Shown here in pieces: positions 24,360 through 32,072 of a stretch of DNA of 52,310 nt. The stretch is from an uncultured Neomegalonema sp. GTDB lineage: Bacteria; Pseudomonadota; Alphaproteobacteria; Rhodobacterales; Rhodobacteraceae. The number at the start of each line of letters is the position of its first letter. Position 1 is the stretch's first letter. The notes beneath the pieces are model-generated. The model did not search any database, was not told the DNA's origin, and worked only from the letters and a program-made list of their open reading frames with translations. The translations under genes and the position numbers were made by a program. Where the stretch lies: contig CALDSD010000088.1 in NCBI GenBank assembly GCA_937911325.1, positions 1 through 52,310 of the forward strand, written 5' to 3'.

Positions 24360-24973
24360 ACGGACGTTTCAGGGTCGAGGCGCAGGAACTCGGCATCGAC
24401 CTCAAGGGCTCGTTCGAGTTGGTTGTGATAGTCGGAGCGTTTGATCTCCGTCGCGCCAAAGCGGCGCAGATGCTCGGTGACGAATTGTGTGTCGAGCAAC
24501 TGGAAGCCGCCTGACTTCAACCGTGCGAGTAGATAGACAAGCGCAATTTTCGACGCGTCGGCTTTGCGGCTGAACATGCTCTCGCCGAAATAAGCCCCGC
24601 CCAGCGCAACCCCGTAAAGACCTCCCGCAATCTCACCGTCCATCCAGACTTCGATACTGTGGGCGTATCCGTATTCGTGCAGGGAGATGTAGAGATCGCG
24701 GATCTGCTCGTTGATCCAGGTCTCGTCGCGGTCGGCGCAACCGTCGATCACCGCGCCGAACGAGCGATTGACCGTGACGGCGAAGTCTCCGCGGCGCATG
24801 CGTTTAAAGAGGCTTTTTGGCGGTGTGAACGCGTTCAAAGGCAACACGCCGCGATAGGCTGGATCGACCCAGTAGATCTCGGGATCGTCGGCGCTGTCCG
24901 CCATCGGAAATACGCCGGCGCCGTAAGCGTTCAACAAAAGCGTTGGGGTGAGTTCAATCGACCGATCGCTCAT
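24323..24973 (-). CDS. aat: Leucyl/phenylalanyl-tRNA-protein transferase
   Basis: Adds Leu or Phe to N-terminal Arg/Lys of proteins, tagging them for ClpS-ClpAP degradation. From ATG 24973 the 216-residue protein has LLLNAYGAGVFPMAD (10-24), YWVDPAYRGVLPL, the GEIAGGLYGVALGGAYFGESMFSR core and LLDTQFVTEHLRRFGA. The open frame upstream of 24973 (38 codons) has no supporting site. It ends the aroQ-accB-accC-aat minus-strand series and overlaps DUF2155 tail to tail. Confidence 0.95.
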   Translation of the reverse strand: MSDRSIELTPTLLLNAYGAGVFPMADSADDPEIYWVDPAYRGVLPLNAFTPPKSLFKRMRRGDFAVTVNRSFGAVIDGCADRDETWINEQIRDLYISLHEYGYAHSIEVWMDGEIAGGLYGVALGGAYFGESMFSRKADASKIALVYLLARLKSGGFQLLDTQFVTEHLRRFGATEIKRSDYHNQLERALEVDAEFLRLDPETSVQEVLQLSTQTS

Positions 24974-25047
24974 AGCGTAAAAACTAAACGCGCGAGGCGC
25001 TGTCGAAAAGACCCCATTCGCACTTCTTGAACGGCCGTTGCTTTGGA

Positions 25048-26397
25048 TCAGCCGCTCTTCTGCTCGGCCAGCCAGCGTTCCAGCCAATGGATGTGATAGT
25101 CGCCGTTCACGAAGTCCGGCGAATTCAGCAGGCGCTCGAAGAGCGGCGTGGTCGTTTCAATTCCGTCGACCACCATCTCGTTGAGCGCGCGGCGCAACCG
25201 CATGAGGCACTCGTTGCGAGAGCGTCCGTGGACGATAAGTTTTCCAACGAGGCTGTCGTAGTAGGGCGGTATCCGATAGCCGGCATAGAGGGCCGAATCC
25301 ATTCGGACGCCCAAACCCCCAGGCGCATGAAATCCTGTGACCGCGCCTGGCGACGGGGCGAAGGTCATCGGGTTCTCCGCATTGATCCGACACTCGATCG
25401 CGTGGCCGTCGGACGTCAGATCGTCCTGGGTGAAGCTGAGCTTCTGCCCATACGCGATCTGGATCTGCTCGCGCACGAGATCCACGCCGTAAATGGCTTC
25501 GGTGACCGGATGCTCGACCTGCAAACGAGTGTTCATCTCGATGAAGTAGAACTCGCCGTTCTCGTACAGAAACTCGATGGTGCCAGCGCCCAGATATCCC
25601 ATGTCGCGAACAGCGTCGGCGACGGTCGAGCCGATCTTGGCGCGCTGCGCTTCGTTGAGAGCTGGAGACGGCGCTTCCTCGAGAACCTTTTGGTGTCTGC
25701 GCTGAAGCGAGCAGTCGCGCTCGCCAAGGTGGCATACGTTGCCATGACTGTCGCCGATGACTTGGATCTCGATATGGCGGGGCAACGAGAGATACTTCTC
25801 GATATAGACGGCGTCGTCGCCAAAAGCCGCTTTCGATTCTGCGCGCGCGGTGGACCACGCGCTGGCGAGGTCCTCTTTGGTGGCCGCGACCTTCATGCCC
25901 CGACCACCGCCGCCGGCCGCCGCTTTGACAAGCACTGGAAAGCCGATTTCAGCAGCGATTTTCTCGGCCTTCTTGACGTCTTTCACCTCGCCTTCGGAGC
26001 CGGGGACGCAGGGCACTCCCAGCTTGCGCATCGTCTCCTTGGCGGCGATCTTGTCGCCCATCAACCGGATGTGCTCGGCGGTCGGTCCGATGAACGTCAA
26101 CCCGTGCTCCGCCACGATCTGAGCGAAGTTCGCGTTCTCCGACAGAAAACCGTAGCCCGGATGGATCGCCTCGGCCCCGGTCAATTCGCAGGCGGTGATG
26201 ATCGCGGGGATGTTCAGATAACTTTGAAGCGCCGGAGGAGGGCCCACGCAGACGCTCTCGTCCGCCAGCCGGACATGCATCGCGTCGGCGTCGGCGGTCG
26301 AATGAACCGCCACGGTTTTAATGCCCATCTCTTTGCAGGCGCGTTGTATCCGCAGCGCGATTTCGCCGCGATTGGCGATCAGAATTTTGTCGAACAT
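25048..26397 (-). CDS. accC: Acetyl-CoA carboxylase, biotin carboxylase subunit
   Basis: Carboxylates biotin on AccB using ATP and bicarbonate, the first step of fatty-acid synthesis. From ATG 26397 the 449-residue protein begins [17 protein letters not shown]. It has [13 protein letters not shown], the glycine-rich ATP-grasp loop [11 protein letters not shown] and [12 protein letters not shown]. The catalytic-region [15 protein letters not shown] is also present. The start lies 13 bases after the accB stop. Antisense frames are open across the whole gene because of GC-rich codon use. Confidence 0.97.
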   Translation of the reverse strand: MFDKILIANRGEIALRIQRACKEMGIKTVAVHSTADADAMHVRLADESVCVGPPPALQSYLNIPAIITACELTGAEAIHPGYGFLSENANFAQIVAEHGLTFIGPTAEHIRLMGDKIAAKETMRKLGVPCVPGSEGEVKDVKKAEKIAAEIGFPVLVKAAAGGGGRGMKVAATKEDLASAWSTARAESKAAFGDDAVYIEKYLSLPRHIEIQVIGDSHGNVCHLGERDCSLQRRHQKVLEEAPSPALNEAQRAKIGSTVADAVRDMGYLGAGTIEFLYENGEFYFIEMNTRLQVEHPVTEAIYGVDLVREQIQIAYGQKLSFTQDDLTSDGHAIECRINAENPMTFAPSPGAVTGFHAPGGLGVRMDSALYAGYRIPPYYDSLVGKLIVHGRSRNECLMRLRRALNEMVVDGIETTTPLFERLLNSPDFVNGDYHIHWLERWLAEQKSG

Positions 26398-26410
26398 CGC
26401 CCCGTACGCC

Positions 26411-26962
26411 TTACTCGATAATGACCATCGGGGCACCGAATTCGACCGGCTGCTCGTTGGCGACGAGCACCTGAGGCACTTTCCCATCCTTTGGGCTGGG
26501 AATGTGGTTCATCGTCTTCATCGCTTCGACAATCAGCAGCGTTTGTCCCGTGGTGACCGTGTCGCCGACTTTCACGAAGTCCTCCGCGCCCGGTTCCGGC
26601 TTTAGATAGACCGTGCCGACCATGGGCGACGTGACGCACCCTGGATGCGCGGCGGGATCATCGTTTGAAACGGCAGGGGCGGAGGCGGCCTCCGCAGGCG
26701 CTGCGAGCGCCGGCGGCGGAGACGGCAATGTCGGGATCGGCGCCATCGGCGCAACCGGAGCTGCGGTCGCCGCATACCGCGACAGACGGACGGTCAGCTC
26801 ATCGTCCTCGCCATACTCTCGCGTCACTTCGAGCTCCGCCAAATCATGCTCGCGCAGCAACTGCGCGAGGCGCTCGACAAAAGCGACATCCGCTTCGGCG
26901 CGCGCTTCATTGTCTTGGCGGGACGTGCGGGATGAGTTTCTCGTGGACGTTGATTTGGTCAT
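26411..26962 (-). CDS. accB: Acetyl-CoA carboxylase, biotin carboxyl carrier protein
   Basis: Carries biotin between AccC and the transferase. The 183-residue protein has an N-terminal helical region, a Pro/Ala linker (about 65-100) and the C-terminal biotinyl domain with EAMKTM (146-151), Lys 149 being the biotin site. [20 protein letters not shown] marks the domain start. It lies 13 bases before accC. Confidence 0.97.
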   Translation of the reverse strand: MTKSTSTRNSSRTSRQDNEARAEADVAFVERLAQLLREHDLAELEVTREYGEDDELTVRLSRYAATAAPVAPMAPIPTLPSPPPALAAPAEAASAPAVSNDDPAAHPGCVTSPMVGTVYLKPEPGAEDFVKVGDTVTTGQTLLIVEAMKTMNHIPSPKDGKVPQVLVANEQPVEFGAPMVIIE

Positions 26963-27070
26963 CGTGCTCTTGCGTCTGAAGTCTCGAAAGAGGTTAGCGG
27001 CGCGAACTGACGTCTCCGGCGGTGGAGCGGCTGTCCAACCTGAAGTAGCAAATCCGGGGTACGGCAGCGC

Positions 27071-27523
27071 TTAACGTGATTCCAGGCGGTCTGAAAGCGC
27101 TTTTAGGGCAAATACATATCCATCTGCCCCAAATCCGCACAAAACACCCACAGCTGCGGGTGAGATATACGATTTGGAACGAAATTCCTCGCGCGCATAG
27201 ACGTTCGACAAGTGGACTTCGATCGTCGGCGTCTCCGCGGCCAGACGCGCGTCATAGACGCCGATCGAGGTATGAGTCAGTGCGCCGGCGTTGAGGACGA
27301 TGCCTGCCGCGCCATTCCGGGCTTCCTGTATCCAGGCGATCAGTTCGCCCTCGTGGTTGGTTTGTCGGAAGTCGCTCCCCAACCCAAGTGTTGCGCCTTC
27401 GCGCTCGCACAAGGCTTTGAGGTCGGGCAGCGTGGTCGAGCCATAAATCTCTGGCTCTCGCTTGCCCAACATATTCAGGTTGGGACCGTTCAGGACGAAG
27501 ATCTGCGGCTGTGTGTCCGACAT
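27071..27523 (-). CDS. aroQ: Type II 3-dehydroquinate dehydratase
   Basis: Third step of the shikimate pathway. The 150-residue enzyme shows the N-terminal LNGPNLNMLGKREPEIYG (11-28) with the catalytic-loop Arg and Tyr, then RQTNHEGELIAWIQEA, NAGALTHTSIGVYDA and EVHLSNVYAREEFR. The size and motif order match type II enzymes. Placement upstream of accB-accC is conserved in alphaproteobacteria; 108 bases separate it from accB. Confidence 0.96.
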   Translation of the reverse strand: MSDTQPQIFVLNGPNLNMLGKREPEIYGSTTLPDLKALCEREGATLGLGSDFRQTNHEGELIAWIQEARNGAAGIVLNAGALTHTSIGVYDARLAAETPTIEVHLSNVYAREEFRSKSYISPAAVGVLCGFGADGYVFALKALSDRLESR

Positions 27524-27629
27524 GTGGGCGCTCTCGCATCTGCGCGGATGGATGGGCCGCGGTTATAAGGTTTTGAGCCTGCGAGGCAATCCTGGCCGAC
27601 GCCGAAGGGTCGCCGGCCGGTTTCGTCAA

Positions 27630-28400
27630 TCAGTTCGAACTGCGCGCAGCCTCGGCCTGCTCGATGAGAACATCAGCCTCGACATATCCGCGGATCACTT
27701 CATCGCCGATGATGAAGGCTGGCGTTCCGTTGATGTCGAGCGCCTGGGCGAGTTCGTAGTTCTTTTCAATCTGCTCGGTGATTTCGGGACTTTCCATTTC
27801 CGTCTCGAGCGAGCCCCAATCCAAGCCGACTTCTCCGGCGATGCGCTCGACCGCGGCTCGGTTGACATTGCGCTCTTCCATCAGGGCGTCCGAGAATGCT
27901 TTGTAGAGTTCGCCATCCTGCTGCTTCATCGACGCCATCGCGGCGCGGCTGGCGAACTCGCTGTCCGGTCCGAGGATCGGGAACTCCTTGATCACCAGGC
28001 GAATGTTGGCGTCCGTCTCCAGAACCGCGGCGACTTCGCTGTGCGCGCGCTTGCAGAACCCGCACCGATAATCGAGAAACTCAACAAGGGTGACGTCGCC
28101 GTCGACATTGCCGCCCACATAGGAATAGCCGTCGTCGAAGATCTGCGGCGCAAGCGTCACCAAAGCTTGCTCTGAGCGACGCTGCTCGGCGACGCGGCGG
28201 CGTTCTTCGAGTTCTCGCATCACCTCGATCATGATTTCGGGCTCTTCGAGAAGATAGGTGCGGATCTCTTCACGGATGGCGTCGCGCTGTTCTTGGCTGA
28301 ACGCTTCACGGGCGTCGCTGTCCGACTGCGCGACGCCGAGGCCGGGCGCCGCGGTCATCATCGCCGCAGCGGCGAGGGCCGCGATGGAAAAGATACGCAT
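27630..28400 (-). CDS. DsbA/Com1-like periplasmic thiol-disulfide oxidoreductase
   Basis: A 256-residue secreted thioredoxin-fold protein. From ATG 28400 (AAGGAG upstream) the signal peptide covers about 25 residues. A helical N-terminal region with EEIRTYLLEEPEIMIEVM (44-61) follows, as in the Com1/ScsC-like group. Then comes the active site CGFC (113-116) in LDYRCGFCKRAH and the cis-proline loop NGTPAFIIGD. Such proteins oxidise or isomerise disulfides; the N-terminal helix often mediates oligomerisation. It is preceded by the M48 peptidase gene on the same strand. Confidence 0.92.
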   Translation of the reverse strand: MRIFSIAALAAAAMMTAAPGLGVAQSDSDAREAFSQEQRDAIREEIRTYLLEEPEIMIEVMRELEERRRVAEQRRSEQALVTLAPQIFDDGYSYVGGNVDGDVTLVEFLDYRCGFCKRAHSEVAAVLETDANIRLVIKEFPILGPDSEFASRAAMASMKQQDGELYKAFSDALMEERNVNRAAVERIAGEVGLDWGSLETEMESPEITEQIEKNYELAQALDINGTPAFIIGDEVIRGYVEADVLIEQAEAARSSN

Positions 28401-28434
28401 GGGGTGGCTCCTTTGGGAAATCTGGTATTTGCGG

Positions 28435-29751
28435 TCAATTCGGTGGTTTGAGAGCGAGAACGTCATCCGCGCGAAGCCATCCCGGCGAGCCCTTTGGGAG
28501 GACCGCCTGAGCCCGCCGCGCCTGAATGGCGGCGTCGCTCATCCGACCCGACAGGGCCAAGCGCTCTGCGGTCGCCACGGCCGCCATTCCGTCGTTGCCC
28601 GCCCTTGCATACGCCACGGCGAGCGGGCGGCGGAGCCCGGCGTCGTAAGGATCGTCGAGCGCTGCTTGCGACAGGATTTCGAGCGCTTTCGCATTCGAGG
28701 CCGGCGTTTCTTGGGACAAAAGCGCTTCGCCAAGACCCGAGGCGATCAGCGGATCGCCAGGTTTGAGCTGCAGAGCCTTGGTGTAAGGCTGGACCGCATC
28801 GCCTCCGCGGCCGGATTCGCGCAGGATCTGGCCTTTCAACTCCCAGTAGAAGGGATCGTCGGGGCGCATCGCAATCAGCCTGTCCATGGCCGCCACCGCG
28901 CGATCAGGGGACGGCAGGCGATGCAAGTTGATCGCCTCGCGATAGAGTTCAATCTCATCGAGCGTTTTCCAGCGGTCGCCGTTGTCGGTGGGCGCGGAGA
29001 TAAAGCCGTCGAGCTTTGCGCGCATCCGTGCGTGCCAGTAGTAGATTTCGGGCGACGCTTTCTGCCCCAGGGCGGGGGAGCGGGACACGTTTTCTTCGAG
29101 CAAGGCGATCCGTTCGCGGCTGAGCGGGTGGGTGAGCGTATAAGGATCACGGTTGCCCACGAGGTAAGCCTGCTCTCTTTCGAGGCGTTGGAGGACTTTC
29201 AGCGTTCCCGCCGGATCAATGCCTGCGCGCGTCAGGAAGGTCACCGAGGCCTGATCGGCGCTCGCCTCTTGCGAGCGCGTAAACCTGAGGAGGTTGCGCT
29301 CGGCGAAGGTCCCGCCGCTGGAGCCCAACGCGAACCCGCCGACGCCTGCCCCTGCGGCCGCCGCTGCGACCCCTATGATCGTCGAGATGATCGATTGAGT
29401 TCGCGCCTGCTCAAATGCGGCGATGCGCTTGACCAGGTGACCGCCTGTGACGTGACCGGTCTCGTGCGCCATCACGCCCATCAGTTCTTCAGGCGTTTCC
29501 AACGTCTGCAAAAGCCCGGTGTGCAGGAACATGCTGCGCCCGCGGGAGATAAAGGCGTTCAACGAGCGGTCGGCGAGGATGAAGATCTTGATTTCGTCGC
29601 GCGGCATGTCGGCCGCGTCAAAGATCGGGTTCATCATCATCTGCAGCGTCCGCTCGATCTCCGAATCACGGACAAGTGTGCGGGCGGTCGCGTCGAATGC
29701 GTTTCCGAGGGCGGCGATCAAGCAAAGTGCGAAAGCCAGGGCGCGGCGCAT
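28435..29751 (-). CDS. M48-family metalloprotease with TPR repeats (BepA-like)
   Basis: A periplasmic zinc protease of the BepA/YfgC type, likely involved in outer-membrane protein quality control. The 438-residue protein has a signal peptide (about 24 residues), the zinc motif HETGH (96-100) and EASADQASVTFL with the third ligand. The C-terminal half has tetratricopeptide-like repeats (YWELKGQILRESGRGGDAVQ, LKPGDPLIASGLGEALL). It is followed 34 bases later by the DsbA-like gene on the same strand. Confidence 0.94.
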   Translation of the reverse strand: MRRALAFALCLIAALGNAFDATARTLVRDSEIERTLQMMMNPIFDAADMPRDEIKIFILADRSLNAFISRGRSMFLHTGLLQTLETPEELMGVMAHETGHVTGGHLVKRIAAFEQARTQSIISTIIGVAAAAAGAGVGGFALGSSGGTFAERNLLRFTRSQEASADQASVTFLTRAGIDPAGTLKVLQRLEREQAYLVGNRDPYTLTHPLSRERIALLEENVSRSPALGQKASPEIYYWHARMRAKLDGFISAPTDNGDRWKTLDEIELYREAINLHRLPSPDRAVAAMDRLIAMRPDDPFYWELKGQILRESGRGGDAVQPYTKALQLKPGDPLIASGLGEALLSQETPASNAKALEILSQAALDDPYDAGLRRPLAVAYARAGNDGMAAVATAERLALSGRMSDAAIQARRAQAVLPKGSPGWLRADDVLALKPPN

Positions 29752-29904
29752 CGATGTCTCCCTGATAAAATCCCTTCGCCCGTCGGCGCGGATGAACCGT
29801 CATCGTCGAGGCGCGCGACAGGGTCGCACGACAGCTCGTCTTGCGCATATAAGCATCAACTGCGCCGCTTCGAGCAAATCTCCCGCGCTAATGGAGCTTC
29901 GATA

Positions 29905-31077
29905 ATGATCATTTCAAGGCACAGAACCTCACAACGTTCTGATGTTGCAGCTTTCATCGCTATGGATGTGATGTCCCAGGCGGCGGCTTTGGAGGCGCAA
30001 GGTCGGTCCGTGGTTCACATGGAGGTCGGGCAGCCTGGCTTTCCGGCGCCGCAGCGCGCCTTGGATGCGGTGAAAACTGCTCTGCCGTCGCCGCTTGGGT
30101 ATACGGTGGCCCTTGGGCGCGACGAGCTGCGGGCTGGCGTCGCAGCGCTCTACCGCGATTGGTATGGGCTGGATCTCGACCCACGGCGAGTTGTCATGAC
30201 GACAGGGTCGTCCGCCGGTTTTCAGCTGGCGTTTCTATCGTTGTTCGACGCTGGCGACAGGGTTGCCATCGCCGATCCCGGTTATCCCAGTTATCGCAAC
30301 ATTCTCAAGGCATTGGCCCTGGATGTGGTCCGGATCGAAGGGCAGGCTGAAACAGGATTTCAACCGACTCCAGAAGCGATACACGCAGCCGCGAAACAGG
30401 GCAGGATCGACGGGTTGCTCGCGGCGAGCCCGGCCAATCCGACCGGGGCGATCCTGGACCGAGCCGCGTTAACGGCGTTGATTGACGCATGCCATGCAGG
30501 CGGAACCACCTTCATTTCCGACGAAATCTATCACGGTCTTCATTTCGACGAGCGCGCGGTGAGCGCTTTGGAGATCTCGGACGACGTGATCGTGATTAAC
30601 AGTTTCTCGAAATACTTTGCGATGACCGGCTGGCGCATCGGATGGATGGTTGTTCCCGAAGCGTTGATCCCGACCGTCGCGCGCTTGGCTCAGAACCTGT
30701 TCATTTGCCCGCCCCATGTCAGTCAGGTCGCCGCTCTGGGCGCGCTGTCCGCGCATGACGAGCTTGAGGTCTATCGGCAGGGTTACGCGCGGAACCGGGC
30801 GCTGTTGCTGGAGCGTTTGCCGCAGATCGGGGTGAGCTCTTTCGCGCCTTGCGACGGCGCGTTCTATCTTTACGCGGATATTGGACATCTCACGCGAGAC
30901 AGCCGCGCCTGGTGCGAAGACGTGCTGATCAATGCCGGCGTCGCCTTGACGCCCGGGCTCGACTTTGACCCGGTCCGCGGCGGACAGAGCGTTCGCGTGT
31001 CCTTCGCAGGCGCTCAGGATCAGGTCGCCGAGGGCCTGGATCGCTTGGCGGATTATCTGACTGGAAAGAGGGGTTAA
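29905..31077 (+). CDS. Class I/II pyridoxal-phosphate aminotransferase
   Basis: A 390-residue fold-type I aminotransferase. ATG 29905 has GGAG eight bases upstream. Visible motifs are HMEVGQPGFPAPQRALDAV, YTVALGRDELRAGVAALY, ASPANPTGAILDR (174-186), SDEIYHGLHFDE (205-216), the PLP-lysine segment NSFSKYFAMTGWRIGW (Lys 236) and late SVRVSFAG. Substrate is uncertain; it resembles aspartate/alanine-type enzymes. The same frame stays open 549 codons upstream, antisense to two genes, but that part is not protein. Its stop overlaps the next gene's stop in a TTAA palindrome. Confidence 0.9.
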   Translation: MIISRHRTSQRSDVAAFIAMDVMSQAAALEAQGRSVVHMEVGQPGFPAPQRALDAVKTALPSPLGYTVALGRDELRAGVAALYRDWYGLDLDPRRVVMTTGSSAGFQLAFLSLFDAGDRVAIADPGYPSYRNILKALALDVVRIEGQAETGFQPTPEAIHAAAKQGRIDGLLAASPANPTGAILDRAALTALIDACHAGGTTFISDEIYHGLHFDERAVSALEISDDVIVINSFSKYFAMTGWRIGWMVVPEALIPTVARLAQNLFICPPHVSQVAALGALSAHDELEVYRQGYARNRALLLERLPQIGVSSFAPCDGAFYLYADIGHLTRDSRAWCEDVLINAGVALTPGLDFDPVRGGQSVRVSFAGAQDQVAEGLDRLADYLTGKRG

Positions 31078-31847
31078 ACGGCGCGCGCGTAGTCGATGTC
31101 GACAAGCCCGTCATTCGCTGATCCCAATCGCCACTCGGCTTCGCTCGCTGACGGAGGGGGAAGGGCGGCGGCCGGCTCTGCGCTCAAGCTGCGGGTGAAC
31201 GCGAGGCTGGATCCGACGGCGCGCCAGATTTCATCGAGAAAGGCCGTCTGCGCCCTCGCTCGGCTGCGCACTCGGAGAAGCGCCATTACGGTGAAAAACG
31301 GCAACGCGAGGCCTGCGAGAATATAAGGAGCGCCCCCTTGGGCGAGGTTGAAGGCGGTCTCAGCCAGGGGGGGCTGAACCGGCGCCCATCCTTCGAGTAT
31401 ACTCGCCAGAGCGATCCAGGCGATCGCGCCGAGCCCGGCGGCTTTTGTAATCGCCCAACCGATGGCGCCCCAGACCGGCTTGTTGCCTCGCCAGTCCCTG
31501 CGCCAGCCTCCGACGTAACGCAACATCTCGCGTTCGTGGCCGATGAATTCTTCTTTCTGGTCGCGGTCCAGATTGGCGATGGCGACGATGGGCCCTGCGC
31601 GTTTGCGTTTTGGCGAGATCGAAGCGACAGCGGCCAGGTCGTTGGGACGAAGCTCGATCGTCATAACATCGAGATCGATGTTTTTTGCTCGGCCGGCGTC
31701 ATCCAGAACCAGGACAGAGTGCTGTTTTAATGCGCGCGCTTCGATCACTTCGCCTGCGAAAACGTTGATCGAAACAACGCGCGCGCGTCCTGAGGCGCCG
31801 ATTGGCGACGCCGTTCCAATTGCTTCTGGAAGCTCCACAAACCCCAT
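31074..31847 (-). CDS. Membrane protein of unknown function
   Basis: I do not recognise this 257-residue protein. The first 100 residues are soluble and beta-like (ARVVSINVFAGEVIEARAL, NIDLDVMTIELRPNDLAAV). Two hydrophobic segments follow (about 130-150, AITKAAGLGAIAWIALASIL, and 172-190, YILAGLALPFFTVMALL). The C-terminal stretch, rich in Ala, Pro and Ser, ends in an acidic tail. GAGGG at six bases supports ATG 31847. It overlaps the aminotransferase gene by four bases at their ends (TTAA) and lies upstream of an intergenic gap before RNase E. Confidence 0.7.
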   Translation of the reverse strand: MGFVELPEAIGTASPIGASGRARVVSINVFAGEVIEARALKQHSVLVLDDAGRAKNIDLDVMTIELRPNDLAAVASISPKRKRAGPIVAIANLDRDQKEEFIGHEREMLRYVGGWRRDWRGNKPVWGAIGWAITKAAGLGAIAWIALASILEGWAPVQPPLAETAFNLAQGGAPYILAGLALPFFTVMALLRVRSRARAQTAFLDEIWRAVGSSLAFTRSLSAEPAAALPPPSASEAEWRLGSANDGLVDIDYARAV

Positions 31848-32072
31848 TTTTCGCCCTCAGGTAGCTCGCACGCGTCCCACCGCGCACATGAGTTCCTTTC
31901 GCCCTCACGGGCCTGGCTGAGAGACAGCAAGACCCGTGCCCAAAGTTACTAAAGCATTAATAGCATGGGCATTACGATGGAAATGCGGCGCGGAGATTGA
32001 AACAGACGATTTTGACAGCGCCGGAGCGTCGGAGTGGCGTCCGGCGTCGTCTCGGTGCGAGAGGGCGCGGCG

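Noticed and set aside
25027-26421. 464-codon + frame opposite accC
   Set aside because: Shadow of accC; no motifs.
28258-29904. Upstream 549 codons of the + strand frame that ends in the aminotransferase
   Set aside because: Antisense to the DsbA-like and M48 genes, no motifs, and a good start with ribosome-binding site exists at 29905.
31848-32072. Possible terminator GCCGGA/TCCGGC after rne
   Set aside because: Six-base stem with a long loop and no T-run; not called.
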